Source: Alphaproteobacteria bacterium (GTDB lineage Bacteria > Pseudomonadota > Alphaproteobacteria > UBA6615). Taken from it: 64,000 bases of DNA. The first letter of the stretch is position 1. Every line of letters begins with the position of its first letter. Shown here in pieces: positions 1 through 9,600 of this stretch. Under the pieces are notes generated by a model that did not search any database, had not been told where the DNA came from, and saw only the letters and a program-made list of their open reading frames with translations. Both the position numbers and the translations under genes were made by a program. The stretch spans positions 186,001-250,000 of the forward strand of contig JAJFIX010000009.1 in the NCBI GenBank assembly GCA_021774575.1, written 5' to 3'.

Positions 1-1
1 C

Positions 2-661
2 GCCATGTCTAAGCTGGTTGGGAGTGGCTTGGTTGCGGTGCCGCCGTTGCGTGAACGAGTGGAGCCGGAGATTCCGCTTAGAGACAGCCGACTTTGCACT
101 GGCGACGTCATCACCGCGGTCAATGCGCTGTTCGATGAAATAGGCGGGCCGATGCCGATTGCGTCGGATACCGGCGACTGTCTGTTCGCCGCGGTGGATA
201 TGGAAAATGCCGGCATAATAGGTCCGGGATATTATGCGTCGATGGGATTTGGGGTACCTGCCGGAATCGGCATTCAGGCCGCTTCGGGGGTGCGTCCGCT
301 AATATTGGTTGGCGATGGCGCTTTTCAAATGACTGGTTGGGAGTTGGGCAATTGCCGTCGCTATGGTTTCGACCCGATCGTCCTCTTATTCAATAACCGT
401 TCCTGGGCGATGTTGGAGGCGATCCAGCCGGGCTCTTCTTTTAACGAACTTGATGATTGGCATTTTGCCGACATGGCCCCCCAACTGGGTGGCGGCGGCG
501 AACGCGTGTCAACTCGACACGGATTGAAAGCGGCGTTGACGCGGGCGGTGGCGGCGAAAGGGCAGTTTTATCTCATTGAAATTATGCTGGCCTCGCATGA
601 GATTTCGACGACATTGAACCGGTTTGTCGAGGCGGTGACCGGTCGACAAAAGTCCGGCTGA
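2..661 (+). CDS. Thiamine-diphosphate decarboxylase, C-terminal part (indolepyruvate/phenylpyruvate decarboxylase-like), cut by the window edge
   Basis: The frame is open through the left edge, so only the C-terminal third is present. The TPP-binding signature is visible: GDG at the start of the motif (near 313) and NN about 25 residues later (near 394), with a conserved N-terminal part of the domain reading GPGYYASMGFGVPAGIG. Residues after the motif (SWAMLEAIQPG) resemble the aromatic 2-keto acid decarboxylases (indolepyruvate/phenylpyruvate decarboxylase) of Azospirillum and relatives. These enzymes decarboxylate an aromatic pyruvate to the aldehyde in the cytoplasm. Substrate preference cannot be judged without the N-terminal and middle domains. 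An ATG at 5 exists but is internal by family length. Confidence 0.75.
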   Translation, partial: AMSKLVGSGLVAVPPLRERVEPEIPLRDSRLCTGDVITAVNALFDEIGGPMPIASDTGDCLFAAVDMENAGIIGPGYYASMGFGVPAGIGIQAASGVRPLILVGDGAFQMTGWELGNCRRYGFDPIVLLFNNRSWAMLEAIQPGSSFNELDDWHFADMAPQLGGGGERVSTRHGLKAALTRAVAAKGQFYLIEIMLASHEISTTLNRFVEAVTGRQKSG

Positions 662-694
662 CCGAAGCCGCTGGCTGAACTTGGAGTGCTCCAA

Positions 695-731
695 CAAAAA
701 AGGACGACCGGTTCTACGGAAACCGGTCGTC
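695..731 (-). terminator. Rho-independent terminator of the porin gene
   Basis: An 11-bp perfect stem (703-713 with 721-731, loop of 7) is followed on the minus strand by a run of six T (696-701). It lies 42 bases past the porin stop codon. Confidence 0.8.
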
Positions 732-772
732 AGGATCATGAAGAAGATTTTGGTTTTAAAAACGCGCCTTTG

Positions 773-2023
773 TCAGAACGTTACCTGCGTTGACAAAGTG
801 AACGTTGTCGCTTCGTTGTCCCCGCGTTGCGGTGCGGGTCCGCCGAATAGTGCTGCATTGGCCAATGAGTCCGGGTCCCCATTGTGCAGAGTATTATCGA
901 GAATGAAGTGGGTCACGCCACCCATCAGTGAGAGGCCCGGCGCAATATTGTAATTGAATGACCCGGAATAGACGTAAGCCTCACCGATAACACCAGCGCC
1001 TTCCTCATCCTCTAGATAAAGGGCGCCGCCGGAAAAACCCCAGGCGCCATATTCATAGGTCAATGCGACGTCGATCCATTGACGGTCATTTTCCAGGCCG
1101 ATCGGTCGGTCGTGTTTGGCATAGCCATACCCGGCGCCAAACCCGGTCCCCATAGCGGTCACCTTGGCGCCGACGGAAACAAGCTGTTGTCCGTTGGCAT
1201 CTTCGGGTGTGTTCTTGTCGTTGCGATTACTATATTCGTAACCGGCGTAAAGGACCGTCGTATAGGGCCCATAAGTCGATACATGCTGACCGGCCAGGGA
1301 GACAATGTCTTCACTGCCGATCCATTGGAAGCCGAGGCCGTGGTTTGACTGCACCACCTGGTTGAAGGCGACCGCACCGTCAATCATGTCGATATCGGAT
1401 TCTTCTGTGTAACTGGCCGAGAGCGTAATGCCGCCATATGTCGGTGTGGTGTAGCGGACGGTCCCCCCCTGGCCGCGATAGGAAACAACCCGCGCACCGG
1501 CAAGGGATCCAAAATTGACATTTTTTCCGCCACCGCGGGCATAATGCCCAGTTCCGACCATGACGCTGCCGCCATCGACGCGGAGCGACTGTGTTGCCGA
1601 ACGCGTATCACCAAGACTTAGGCGGCCATAGGAATTGGACATATAAACTTGCCCGCGCCCGGCGCCGACATCAATGGCAAAGCCATAACTAAGGCCCGTA
1701 TCCGCCGTGCCGCCGCCCAGAACGAAAAAGTCACGGCGATTATCAAATATGGAAAGACCAGGGCGCATGGCTCGGAAATCTTGGTCCACGACCTGAACGT
1801 CGGTTCTAACGACACCGGCGAGCCTGATCTCCAAATTCGGGATGATACCTCGCCCCGGGGTTTCACGGTCCAGATATTGCGAGCTGAACTCGGCAAATTC
1901 TCCGCCCTGACTGCGCGCGCCCAATAGTTCGGGCGTTTCGGCGACTGCATATCCTGCCGAAACAATGGCTGCGGAGATAATGGTCGCCGAAAAGGCGGTT
2001 GCCAGAAAAAGTAGTTTCTTCAT
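773..2023 (-). CDS. Outer-membrane porin (general trimeric porin family)
   Basis: 416 residues. The start is the ATG at 2021-2023, which has a strong AGGGGGAG ribosome site; the frame opens further upstream but without such a site. The N-terminus (MKKLLFLATAF...) is a signal peptide ending near AVAET. The mature protein is rich in Gly, Tyr and alternating polar/aromatic residues. It has repeated beta-strand patterns (for example YTTPTYGGITLSASY, YGAWGFSGGALYL) and ends in a C-terminal aromatic residue (QVTF), which is the outer-membrane assembly signal. It probably forms a 16-strand channel for small hydrophilic solutes. It stands alone, with its own terminator, and its leader lies beside the DnaA-box region. 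Confidence 0.85.
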   Translation of the reverse strand: MKKLLFLATAFSATIISAAIVSAGYAVAETPELLGARSQGGEFAEFSSQYLDRETPGRGIIPNLEIRLAGVVRTDVQVVDQDFRAMRPGLSIFDNRRDFFVLGGGTADTGLSYGFAIDVGAGRGQVYMSNSYGRLSLGDTRSATQSLRVDGGSVMVGTGHYARGGGKNVNFGSLAGARVVSYRGQGGTVRYTTPTYGGITLSASYTEESDIDMIDGAVAFNQVVQSNHGLGFQWIGSEDIVSLAGQHVSTYGPYTTVLYAGYEYSNRNDKNTPEDANGQQLVSVGAKVTAMGTGFGAGYGYAKHDRPIGLENDRQWIDVALTYEYGAWGFSGGALYLEDEEGAGVIGEAYVYSGSFNYNIAPGLSLMGGVTHFILDNTLHNGDPDSLANAALFGGPAPQRGDNEATTFTLSTQVTF

Positions 2024-2420
2024 ATTTCGATTCTCCCCCTTTGGGACCCAAGTACTAATTGCCAGGGTGGTCCCAAAAACATGATCCAACCCGAGGCGGC
2101 CTTGTCGGGTATTGGCCCGGTCTGGCTTTGCTCCGAGCGGTGCTCAGACGTGCCAGCGTCTGTTTCCCGCGTAGGCCCGGATCCTCTTCATGGAAGGACC
2201 CGGTCGGATGCCCCGAATTTGTGTGTCGCCGAAGGTTTTGCCTCCAGTTCTTATCGATTAAGCCTAGGTTTCTCTCGCCGGCTTATGTTCTCGCATCCTC
2301 ACTTGCCTCTGCTTATCCGCTTTTGGCGGTGTATAACCCGCACATTCTGTGGATAACTGATATTTTTCCGCCTTAACAACGTTAGACCAGTGGATAACAT
2401 GCTTTAGTTGTGGATAACTT

Positions 2421-2520
2421 TTCGGGTTCAAAATTTTTTTAAAATGTAAGATTTTCCGCATATCCGAATAAATATATAGTCTGGATATGCTGGTATATAT
2501 CTGTTTTTATTGGGTAAAAT
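2421..2520. other. AT-rich segment inside the DnaA-box cluster (possible unwinding element)
   Basis: Counted by eye, 27 of 100 bases are G or C. The stretch holds an A/T tract (about 2430-2445) and alternating TATATA runs near 2472 and 2494. It starts just after the exact DnaA box at 2409-2417 and lies between boxes, as expected of a DNA unwinding element. There is no ORF of credible coding character in it. Confidence 0.45.
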
Positions 2521-2710
2521 TGGATGTTCGGCTCAAGTGACGGGCGTCAAGCGGGGGCCGAAATTGGCCTGTTATGCGATGGGCGGTCCAGTTTTGATTA
2601 AATAATAGGCAACTTTTGTCGGCAAGAGGATCAAATTTGTGGATAACCGTGTAGATAACTTTGCAGCTCTTCGCCGTGCGTGATGAATTTTCACTAAAAT
2701 CGATGAGTTG

Positions 2711-2748
2711 AAAAAGCCAGCGGGCGGTTCCCAAGGGAACCGCCCGCT
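2711..2748 (-). terminator. Rho-independent terminator, minus strand
   Basis: A perfect 14-bp inverted repeat (2719-2732 with 2735-2748, two-base centre) is followed on the minus strand by GGC and five T (2711-2715). It ends whatever is transcribed leftward from 3.9-2.75 kb. Confidence 0.75.
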
Positions 2749-2995
2749 AAAAGCCCAGAACACCATCCTTTGAACGAATGGCGTCTTGAAAAGGGTGTGT
2801 CCATTGGGCGTTGGCACTATCCGTTACTTATGGATATGTCGCCAGCGATGCCCTTTGGTCCCCCCCCAACTGCCTGGTTGCCGTGGCGCGCCGAAAATGA
2901 ACCCCCCCACTTCGGCTGCCAATCAAGGCTACAGGCCCGGCTGGCAATCTTAAAGAACGTCGTTGCCTGACCGAGGGCGAATTAGACCCTCGGAC
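2711..2995 (-). ncRNA. Possible structured non-coding RNA or long 3' UTR ending at a strong terminator
   Basis: The minus strand between the SDR stop (3082) and the terminator at 2711-2748 has no credible ORF but several paired segments. These are CCGAGGG/CCCTCGG (2971-2977 with 2987-2993), GGTTGCC with GGCAATC (near 2876 and 2943), GCCGAA/TTCGGC (near 2899 and 2921), and a TATCC/GGATA hairpin (near 2818-2835). The terminator implies a transcript on this strand. It could be a free-standing RNA of the 6S type or the 3' UTR of the SDR gene. I could not match it to a known family from memory. Confidence 0.25.
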
Positions 2996-3081
2996 CGGGG
3001 TAGATTCCAGCGAATAATTGGCGCAGCCTGTGGATAAGCTCGAATTTCTGTGGATAACTTCTCCTGGCGGCTGTGACGGCG

Positions 3082-3912
3082 TTACGTCGCCGTGTAACCG
3101 CCGTCAATATATAGCGTCTGTCCGGTGCAAAAAGCCGATGCAGCCGAGACCAAAAACATGAGGGCGCCAACAAGATCCGAAGGCTCACCGAGCCGTCCCA
3201 GAGGAATGCGCTCGAGCATGCCTTCGCGCACGGCGCGGCCGGGTCCCTCGGCGTCATACATCCATTTGGTTAAATTCGACCGAAAAACCGTCGGACCGAT
3301 GGCATTAACGTTGATCCCATGGCGGCCCCATTCGCAGGCGAGGGTTCGGACCAGTCCATCAATTGCTGCTTTTGACGTGCAATAGGCGCTGTAACCGCCA
3401 TCGTGGCCATGTCGGCCTCGGGTTGACGAGACGAGAACGATTTTACCGCCTGATGCGCCGGAACGTCCATTGGCCTGTTTAATCATTTGGCGTCCGGCAG
3501 CTCGGCAAATAAGCCACGGTCCGGTGGTATTAGCTTCAATAACGCTGTTCCAATCGGCGACCGGCATTTCGGTTGCAGGTGCGACAATATTGATCCCCGA
3601 CGCGACAATAACAATATCGAGGCTACCATGGGCGGCCACCGCCGTTTCGACCAATTGTTTAGCCAAGGCCTCGCTATTGGGTCGCAAATTCAGAATATTA
3701 GGCTCTGTCCCGGTGAGGGCGCTGATCTCGGCGCGTAGATCAGCGAGTTCGGCCTCTCCTTCTCCCGCCAGGGTGAGCTTGGCACCGGCGGCCGCAAGAG
3801 CAAGGCTGGCGTTTCGTCCAAGTGTGCCATTCGCGCCGGTGATAAGCGCGGACTTTCCGGCAATGGCGAATAGGTCGAAGGGGGCGTGCAATGGTGTCGA
3901 GTGGTTTGGCAT
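3082..3912 (-). CDS. Short-chain dehydrogenase/reductase (SDR), classical type
   Basis: 276 residues, starting at the ATG at 3910-3912 behind an AAGGAC ribosome site. The Rossmann cofactor motif TGANGTLG is at residues 25-32, the catalytic Ser is near 162-163 (VLVSST), and the YxxxK pair is Tyr177/Lys181. The C-terminal motif DGGYT is typical of the gluconate 5-dehydrogenase/3-oxoacyl reductase group. It catalyses NAD(P)-dependent oxidation or reduction of a hydroxyl/keto group in the cytoplasm; the substrate is unknown. It is divergent from a small membrane protein gene and two zinc alcohol dehydrogenases, so a shared polyol or sugar-acid pathway is possible but not shown. Confidence 0.85.
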   Translation of the reverse strand: MPNHSTPLHAPFDLFAIAGKSALITGANGTLGRNASLALAAAGAKLTLAGEGEAELADLRAEISALTGTEPNILNLRPNSEALAKQLVETAVAAHGSLDIVIVASGINIVAPATEMPVADWNSVIEANTTGPWLICRAAGRQMIKQANGRSGASGGKIVLVSSTRGRHGHDGGYSAYCTSKAAIDGLVRTLACEWGRHGINVNAIGPTVFRSNLTKWMYDAEGPGRAVREGMLERIPLGRLGEPSDLVGALMFLVSAASAFCTGQTLYIDGGYTAT

Positions 3913-4128
3913 GTTTGAGGTCCTTGTGGTTCTTAAAAGAGCATTCCACAAAAAGATGCGGTCGCATGACATATTCGTGCAGGAAGGCCTGGATTTTGGG
4001 TGCCGGTCGAGGCACACTAGAGAATACGGGCGCGTTCTTTAGCACCCATGAGGGGGCATGTTTTATCACACTCTTATATCCGGGCGGCTCGTTTTGTCTG
4101 GAGAGGGTGCTGGCCGGGGGGACCAGGG

Positions 4129-4422
4129 ATGGACAGGAAGACGCATATTTTCCTTGTCATGATTGTCGGCAGCTTGTCGCTTGCCGCGTTTGTCGTGTTG
4201 TCAAATAACCCGTTAGGGTTTCAGGCGACCGGGTTTTATTGGGCGGCTGGCGTTGGCGCTGCGTGGGCGTTGATGCCGTGGGCGGGCGGATTATTGGTGA
4301 CCGGGCTTAATGCTGGGTTTGCAATTGCGCGGCGGCGGCATGTTCAATTCACCCGCGATTTAATTTGGTCAACTGGTTTGATGATGATCATGGTCGTGGT
4401 TGCGACGGTTGCTAATATATAG
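4129..4422 (+). CDS. Small integral membrane protein of unknown function
   Basis: 97 residues, with its start set at the ATG at 4129 (MDRKTHIFL) after a G-rich stretch. About three hydrophobic helices are visible (roughly residues 7-25, 36-55 and 75-95), with a basic loop ARRRHVQF between the last two. I do not recognise a family. It precedes the two alcohol dehydrogenases by 42 bases and might be co-transcribed with them. Confidence 0.55.
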   Translation: MDRKTHIFLVMIVGSLSLAAFVVLSNNPLGFQATGFYWAAGVGAAWALMPWAGGLLVTGLNAGFAIARRRHVQFTRDLIWSTGLMMIMVVVATVANI

Positions 4423-4464
4423 TGATCGGGCGTTAACCTTTGAATTAGCATAGGTCTGTTTGAG

Positions 4465-5526
4465 ATGATCGCCTGTCGGCCCCGATGCAATGCTATAACA
4501 TGCCTCGGCGACGGCAAAACGATGCTCGAGCAGCGCGACGTGCCGGACCCGGGGGCTGGCGAGCTGCTGCTGCAAATGCGGGTTGTTGGATTTTGCGGCA
4601 CCGATTTATTCAAGCTCGATACCGATAACGTGGCCAAGGGGACGGTACTTGGTCATGAGATCGTCGGTGAAATTATCCAAATGGGCCGTGGTGTCGGGAC
4701 GTTTTCGGTTGGCGACCGGGTGGCTGTTCCCCACCATGTGCCGTGTGGTGTCTGCACCCTGTGTCGACGGGGCAACGAGACCATGTGCGATGTTTTTCGC
4801 GAGAATTTGATGGAGCCCGGCGGCTTTGCCGACACGATCCTCATTGGCAGCAGAGCAACCGAATTGGCGGCCCATCGTTTGCCCGACGGGCTGGTTGATG
4901 AAAAGGCGGTGTTTATGGAGCCTGCGGCATGTGTTTTACGCGGGGTCTATCGTTCAGGCTTGGACGGCCAAGGGGTGGCGGTCGTCACTGGCGGCGGCAG
5001 TATGGGCTTGCTGCATCTGCTGGTGTTGAAGGCGGTGGTGCCCGAGGTCAAAGTGATTGTTGTTGATCCAATGGAAAAACGCCGAGAGATTGCGCGTTCT
5101 CTGGGGGCCGATGGTGCGGTCGAGCCGGGCGATGCGGCGAGCGATGCGGTCGGGTCGGCGTCTCAAAATTTGGGCGCCGATGCTGTCTTCGACACGGTTG
5201 GCGGTGCGGCGACATTGTCGGCTGGATTAGCGCTCAGCCGGCAAGGTGGGACGGTGGTCTTATTCGCCCACGCGCCGGAATATGCTGTCGCAAAATTTGA
5301 TCTCAACGATTTATTTAAATTCGAGCGCCGGGTCATCGGCAGTTATTCGGGCGCGGTGCGCGAGCAGGGCGAAATCCTTGACTTGATTTCGCAGGGTCTG
5401 CTCGACCCATCACCATTAGTGACCCATAAAATGCCTCTCGACGAATTTGATCGTGGCGTGGCTTTGGTAAAGAGCCACCAGGCGCTGAAAGTTTTGTTTA
5501 CGCCATCCCTAGGGGCGGCGGCATGA
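4465..5526 (+). CDS. Zinc-dependent alcohol dehydrogenase (MDR superfamily), first of a coupled pair
   Basis: 353 residues. The catalytic zinc ligands are Cys44 (GFCGTD) and His64-Glu65 (GHE). The structural zinc cysteines Cys94, Cys97, Cys100 and Cys108 are all present. The nucleotide-binding segment VVTGGGSMGLLHL sits near residue 170. This resembles sorbitol/threonine dehydrogenase-type enzymes, which oxidise a polyol or secondary alcohol with NAD(P). Its stop codon overlaps the start of the next gene (ATGA), so the two are translationally coupled. The substrate cannot be read from sequence. Confidence 0.85.
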   Translation: MIACRPRCNAITCLGDGKTMLEQRDVPDPGAGELLLQMRVVGFCGTDLFKLDTDNVAKGTVLGHEIVGEIIQMGRGVGTFSVGDRVAVPHHVPCGVCTLCRRGNETMCDVFRENLMEPGGFADTILIGSRATELAAHRLPDGLVDEKAVFMEPAACVLRGVYRSGLDGQGVAVVTGGGSMGLLHLLVLKAVVPEVKVIVVDPMEKRREIARSLGADGAVEPGDAASDAVGSASQNLGADAVFDTVGGAATLSAGLALSRQGGTVVLFAHAPEYAVAKFDLNDLFKFERRVIGSYSGAVREQGEILDLISQGLLDPSPLVTHKMPLDEFDRGVALVKSHQALKVLFTPSLGAAA

Positions 5527-6593
5527 TGAACCGTGTCGGTTCGACGATGCGCGGCGCGGTCCTAATTGGGCCCGAAAAGATCGAGATACGCGACGTGCCG
5601 GTGCCCGCGCCCCAGGCGGGAGAAATTCTCTTAAAGGTCGAGGCGGCAACGACCTGCGGCACCGATGTGAAAGTCTTTATACGCGGCGGCCATCCGCGAA
5701 TGCTGAAGGTGCCGACCCTATTCGGTCATGAGATGGCCGGTCGCGTCGCCGTCGTGGGTGACGGGGTCGTTAGGTTCAAAGAAGGCGATGGGGTCGTCGT
5801 GGCAAATTCCGCCCCTTGTGATATGTGCCAGCCGTGCCTCATGGGCCGGGAGAATTTGTGCGAGGATTTATACTATCTGAACGGCGCATATGCCGAATAT
5901 CTACTCGTGCCCGAACGGTTTGTGGCGCGTAATACGCATCACATTCCCGAGGGACTATCGTTTGACCGCGCGGCCCTCACTGAGCCCTTGGCCTGTGTGC
6001 TACATGGGATGGCGGCGTGCGAACTCGATCGGTATGGCGTTCGCGGGCCGGTCGATATTGTTGTCTATGGCGGGGGGCCGATCGGGCTTTTGTTCGTCGG
6101 CGCCTTGGCGATGGAAGGGCACCGCGTCGTCTTAGCCGATCCAAACCCGAACCGGCTGGCCGTCGGCGCTAAATTAGGCGCATCGGAAACGGTTGAGATC
6201 CGTCGTGGCGGTGGGCAAGTGGGAAAACTGCGTGCGGTCACGAATGGCGGCCCCTGGGTCGCCGTCGATGCGACGGGCGTGCCCGAGGTTTGGCACGACG
6301 CGATTGCCACAGTTCGACCAGGCGGTCTGGTAAACCTGTTTGGCGGTTGCGCCCCAGGTACATCCATTGAGCTAGACACTCATTTACTTCACTACAGTGA
6401 GATTACGGTAAAAGGCGTTTATCACCACCGTCCGGAAACGGTGCGGCGCGCCCTGGCGTTGCTGGCCAACCCGGAATTTAAAGCAGATCTCTTGCTTGGC
6501 AGGCGAATGCCGATCGAAAATGTCGAACAGGCTCTGCGCGCAATGATTGCCAAGGAGGCCTTAAAGGTCGTGATAAGCGCCGACGCTGAGTAA
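5523..6593 (+). CDS. Zinc-dependent alcohol dehydrogenase (MDR superfamily), second of a coupled pair
   Basis: 356 residues, starting inside the stop of the preceding gene. The zinc ligands are Cys45 (TTCGTD), His69-Glu70 (GHE) and the structural set Cys99, Cys102, Cys105 and Cys113. The Rossmann motif is VVYGGGPIGLLFVG. The overall layout is the same as its neighbour but the sequence is clearly diverged, so this is an old duplication or a two-step pathway rather than a recent copy. Both probably act on related polyol or sugar alcohol substrates in the cytoplasm. A second in-frame Met nine codons in (MRGAVLIG) could be the true start. Confidence 0.85.
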   Translation: MMNRVGSTMRGAVLIGPEKIEIRDVPVPAPQAGEILLKVEAATTCGTDVKVFIRGGHPRMLKVPTLFGHEMAGRVAVVGDGVVRFKEGDGVVVANSAPCDMCQPCLMGRENLCEDLYYLNGAYAEYLLVPERFVARNTHHIPEGLSFDRAALTEPLACVLHGMAACELDRYGVRGPVDIVVYGGGPIGLLFVGALAMEGHRVVLADPNPNRLAVGAKLGASETVEIRRGGGQVGKLRAVTNGGPWVAVDATGVPEVWHDAIATVRPGGLVNLFGGCAPGTSIELDTHLLHYSEITVKGVYHHRPETVRRALALLANPEFKADLLLGRRMPIENVEQALRAMIAKEALKVVISADAE

Positions 6594-6679
6594 TCATTCG
6601 GATTATGGGCGCGGTCCAAAGGTGCGCATAATATGTTCTGGCCATCATATGGTTTTTCGCCGGAATGGGAGTGGTTGAT

Positions 6680-9600
6680 ATGGCGCGGAAAACGTCAGAG
6701 CAAAACGCCAAGACAATAAAAAATATTGTCGCATTGGTTAATAGGCGGGTCGCCCCGGCTGAGGCCGATATTGCGGCAAAATTCACCAGGCTTTTTGTTG
6801 CCGGCATGCCGGCCACTGACCTTGGGGGGCAGGAACCAGGCGATATCGCAAGTGCGGCATTGTCTTTTTGGGAATTTGCGCGCGATCGACGTCGCGATAG
6901 GGCAAAGATCCGGGCCTATAACCCGGATGGTGATCACCATGACGGCTCGCAGGTCTTCACCATTGTTGAAATCGTTATCAATAACTCGCCCTTCCTGGTC
7001 AGTAGCCTGACCGCCGCTCTCAATCAGCTCGGTCTGACTGTGCATTTGATCGTTCACCCGATGGCGCAGGTGGTTCGCGATGGTAATCGGCTGGTTGAGC
7101 TGGTGCCTTCGGGGCGCGCCCGACGTCCCACCGGAAAAAGGGCGACTGAATCCTTTATTCATTTCCATGTCGACCAGAGGAGCGACGATGCGACCCTTCG
7201 CGAGATCGAACAACGGTTGAGTGTGGTGCTTGGTGAGGTCGGCGTTGCCGTGAGCGATTGGGTCGCGATGCAAGATAATGTCGCTGAAGCAATCGGCGAA
7301 ATCGAGCGATGTGACTTGGCCGACTTGGGCGATGAGTTGGATGAGGCGCGGTCGTTTTTAAGCTGGGTTGCGGAGGATAAATTTACGCTCCTCGGTTATC
7401 GCGAGTATCGTTTTTCCCGGCGAGGTAACGGCACATACCTTAAGTCGCAACCCGGCGCTCTTGGTTTGATGCGTAACGACGAAAAGTTGATTTTCGAAAA
7501 TTGGCGGGACGGCAAGCTATTGCCGCCGGAAGCCGCTGCATATCTATCGCGTCGCGACCTTATCGCCGTGACGAAATCCCATATAAAGTCGAGCATTCAT
7601 CGTCCGGTTTTTCTGGACATGATCGGCATTAAGGTTTTCGATAAAAAGAACAGGGTGTGCGGTGAACGGTTTATCGTCGGACTCTTTACGTCTGCTGCTT
7701 ATAGCCTCAGCCCCCTCGACGTGCCGATACTTTCGCGCAAATTGCGGCAGACTGAATCTTTGCCTCGCTTTGATCCGACTGGCCATAGTTTTAAAGCGCT
7801 CGCCCATATTCTCGAAAACTATCCGCGCGACGAATTATTTCAGATTGATGAGCAGACGCTGCTGGCCAACGCGAAAGGCATCTTGACTTTGCAGGAGCGC
7901 CAGCATGTGGCCGTATTCATGCGACGCGACGTGCAGGATCGATTTATTTCGATGCTGGTCTATGTTCCACGCGAACGATTTCACACGCCACTGAGATTGA
8001 AAATTGCCGAAATACTGGAAGATGTTCTTGACGGCACGCTAATTGATTTTACCCCCGAATTTAGCTCTGAATCGATGCTCGTCCGGGTTCTATATGTGAT
8101 TAAGACGGATCACGGAACTCGGCGAACCATAAATTTGAAACGGTTGGCAGAACGGGTGACCGAGGCGGCGCGCAATTGGGAAGATCGCCTGGAAGATGTC
8201 TTGTTGACCCGCCATGGCGGGCAACAGAGCGGTATCTTGGCCGACCGGTTTAGAGGCGCTTTTACATCTGGATATCAGGATACTTACGATGCGGCTGAAA
8301 CCGCCGACGATATTGGCTGTATCGAATTTGTCGCGGCGGGGCCGTTGCTCGAGCCGCGCTTTTATCGACGGCAGGGAGATCCGGCCGATCTTTTTCACCT
8401 TAAGCTCTACCGCCCCGATGCCTCTGTTCCCCTCTCCGATGTTATTCCGATGTTGGAAAATATGGGGCTCAAAGTCATTGGGGAAATTCCCAACGCGGTT
8501 CACCTAAAGGCGTTGACGCCGAAACAGGCGGAGCGAATAATTTGGATCCACGATTTTGCCGCTACACTCAGCGCCGGTGAGGGCAGCATTTCGGGAGTTG
8601 AGTTTGAGCGCGTGGAACAGAATTTTCACGACGCGTTTATTCGTGTCTTTCACGGCGATACCGAAGATGACGGATTTAACCGCTTGGTCATCGAAGCCGG
8701 CCTGACTTGGCGCCAAGTCGTTATTATACGGGCAATCTGTAAGTTCTTATTGCAAGCGCGAATAGCCTATAGTCAAGCCTATATGGAGGCGAGCTTGGCT
8801 GCTAACCCCGCCATTACCAGGCTCATCGTTTCGATGTTTGAGGCCAAATTCGATCCCGATTGGCAACCGCCGAGGCAGAAACGGCAACGCCGCAATCTAA
8901 CAAAGACGGCACTTAAAAAACGCCACCATGCTGTCCGGTCGATTGCAAAGCGCATCAATGCCAGCTTTGATGGGGTGGCCTCCCTTGATGAGGATCGCAT
9001 ATTGCGGCGCTTTACCAATGTGGTTGAAGCAATTTTGCGCACCAATTACTTTCAAGAAACGCCTGAACAAAAGTTCAAACCATACCTCTCTTTTAAGGTC
9101 GATGGTGCCGTGGCTGAAGGTTTGCCCAAGCCGCGTCCCTGGGTTGAGGTTTTTGTCTATTCGGCTTGGATGGAAGGGTGCCATTTGCGCGGCGGGCCAA
9201 TTGCACGGGGCGGCATTCGCTGGTCTGACCGGCCCGAGGATTTTCGGACAGAAATACTCGGCCTGATGAAGGCGCAAATGGTCAAAAATGCGGTGATTGT
9301 TCCGACCGGCGCGAAAGGAGGTTTTGTCGTCAAGCGCGCCGCGACCTTGGCAGCAAGCAACCAGCCCAATGATGAAAAGCAGCGGGGAGTAGCCAGTTAC
9401 CGCACATTAATCTACGGCCTGCTTGATCTCACAGATAATTTGCGCGACGGCAAAATGGCACCACCACCGGACACGCTTTGCTATGACGCGGCTGACCCCT
9501 ATCTGGTGGTTGCGGCGGATAAGGGGACTGCGACTTTTTCCGATATTGCCAACGAAATATCGGGGCAATACGGACATTGGCTCGGTGATGCTTTTGCGTC

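Larger units (their letters stand above)
2348..3057. other. Cluster of DnaA boxes with AT-rich stretch: candidate replication origin
   Basis: Five exact copies of TGTGGATAA (complement of the DnaA box TTATCCACA) lie at 2348-2356, 2409-2417, 2638-2646, 3029-3037 and 3049-3057, all in the same orientation. One-mismatch copies lie at 2389-2397 (AGTGGATAA) and 2650-2658 (TGTAGATAA). Between the first three and the fourth exact box, 2421-2520 is about 73% A+T by count, far above the surroundings. No protein-coding gene is supported between 2024 and 3081. Known oriC regions combine DnaA boxes and an AT-rich unwinding element, so this is a candidate oriC. The usual alphaproteobacterial origin neighbours (hemE, dnaA, parAB, gidAB) are absent, so a DnaA-titrating or DnaA-regulated region is the alternative. 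Confidence 0.6.

Noticed and set aside
2770-2970. Plus-strand 66-codon ORF in the DnaA-box region
   Set aside because: It crosses homopolymer C runs and predicted stems, has no ribosome site and no protein-like composition.
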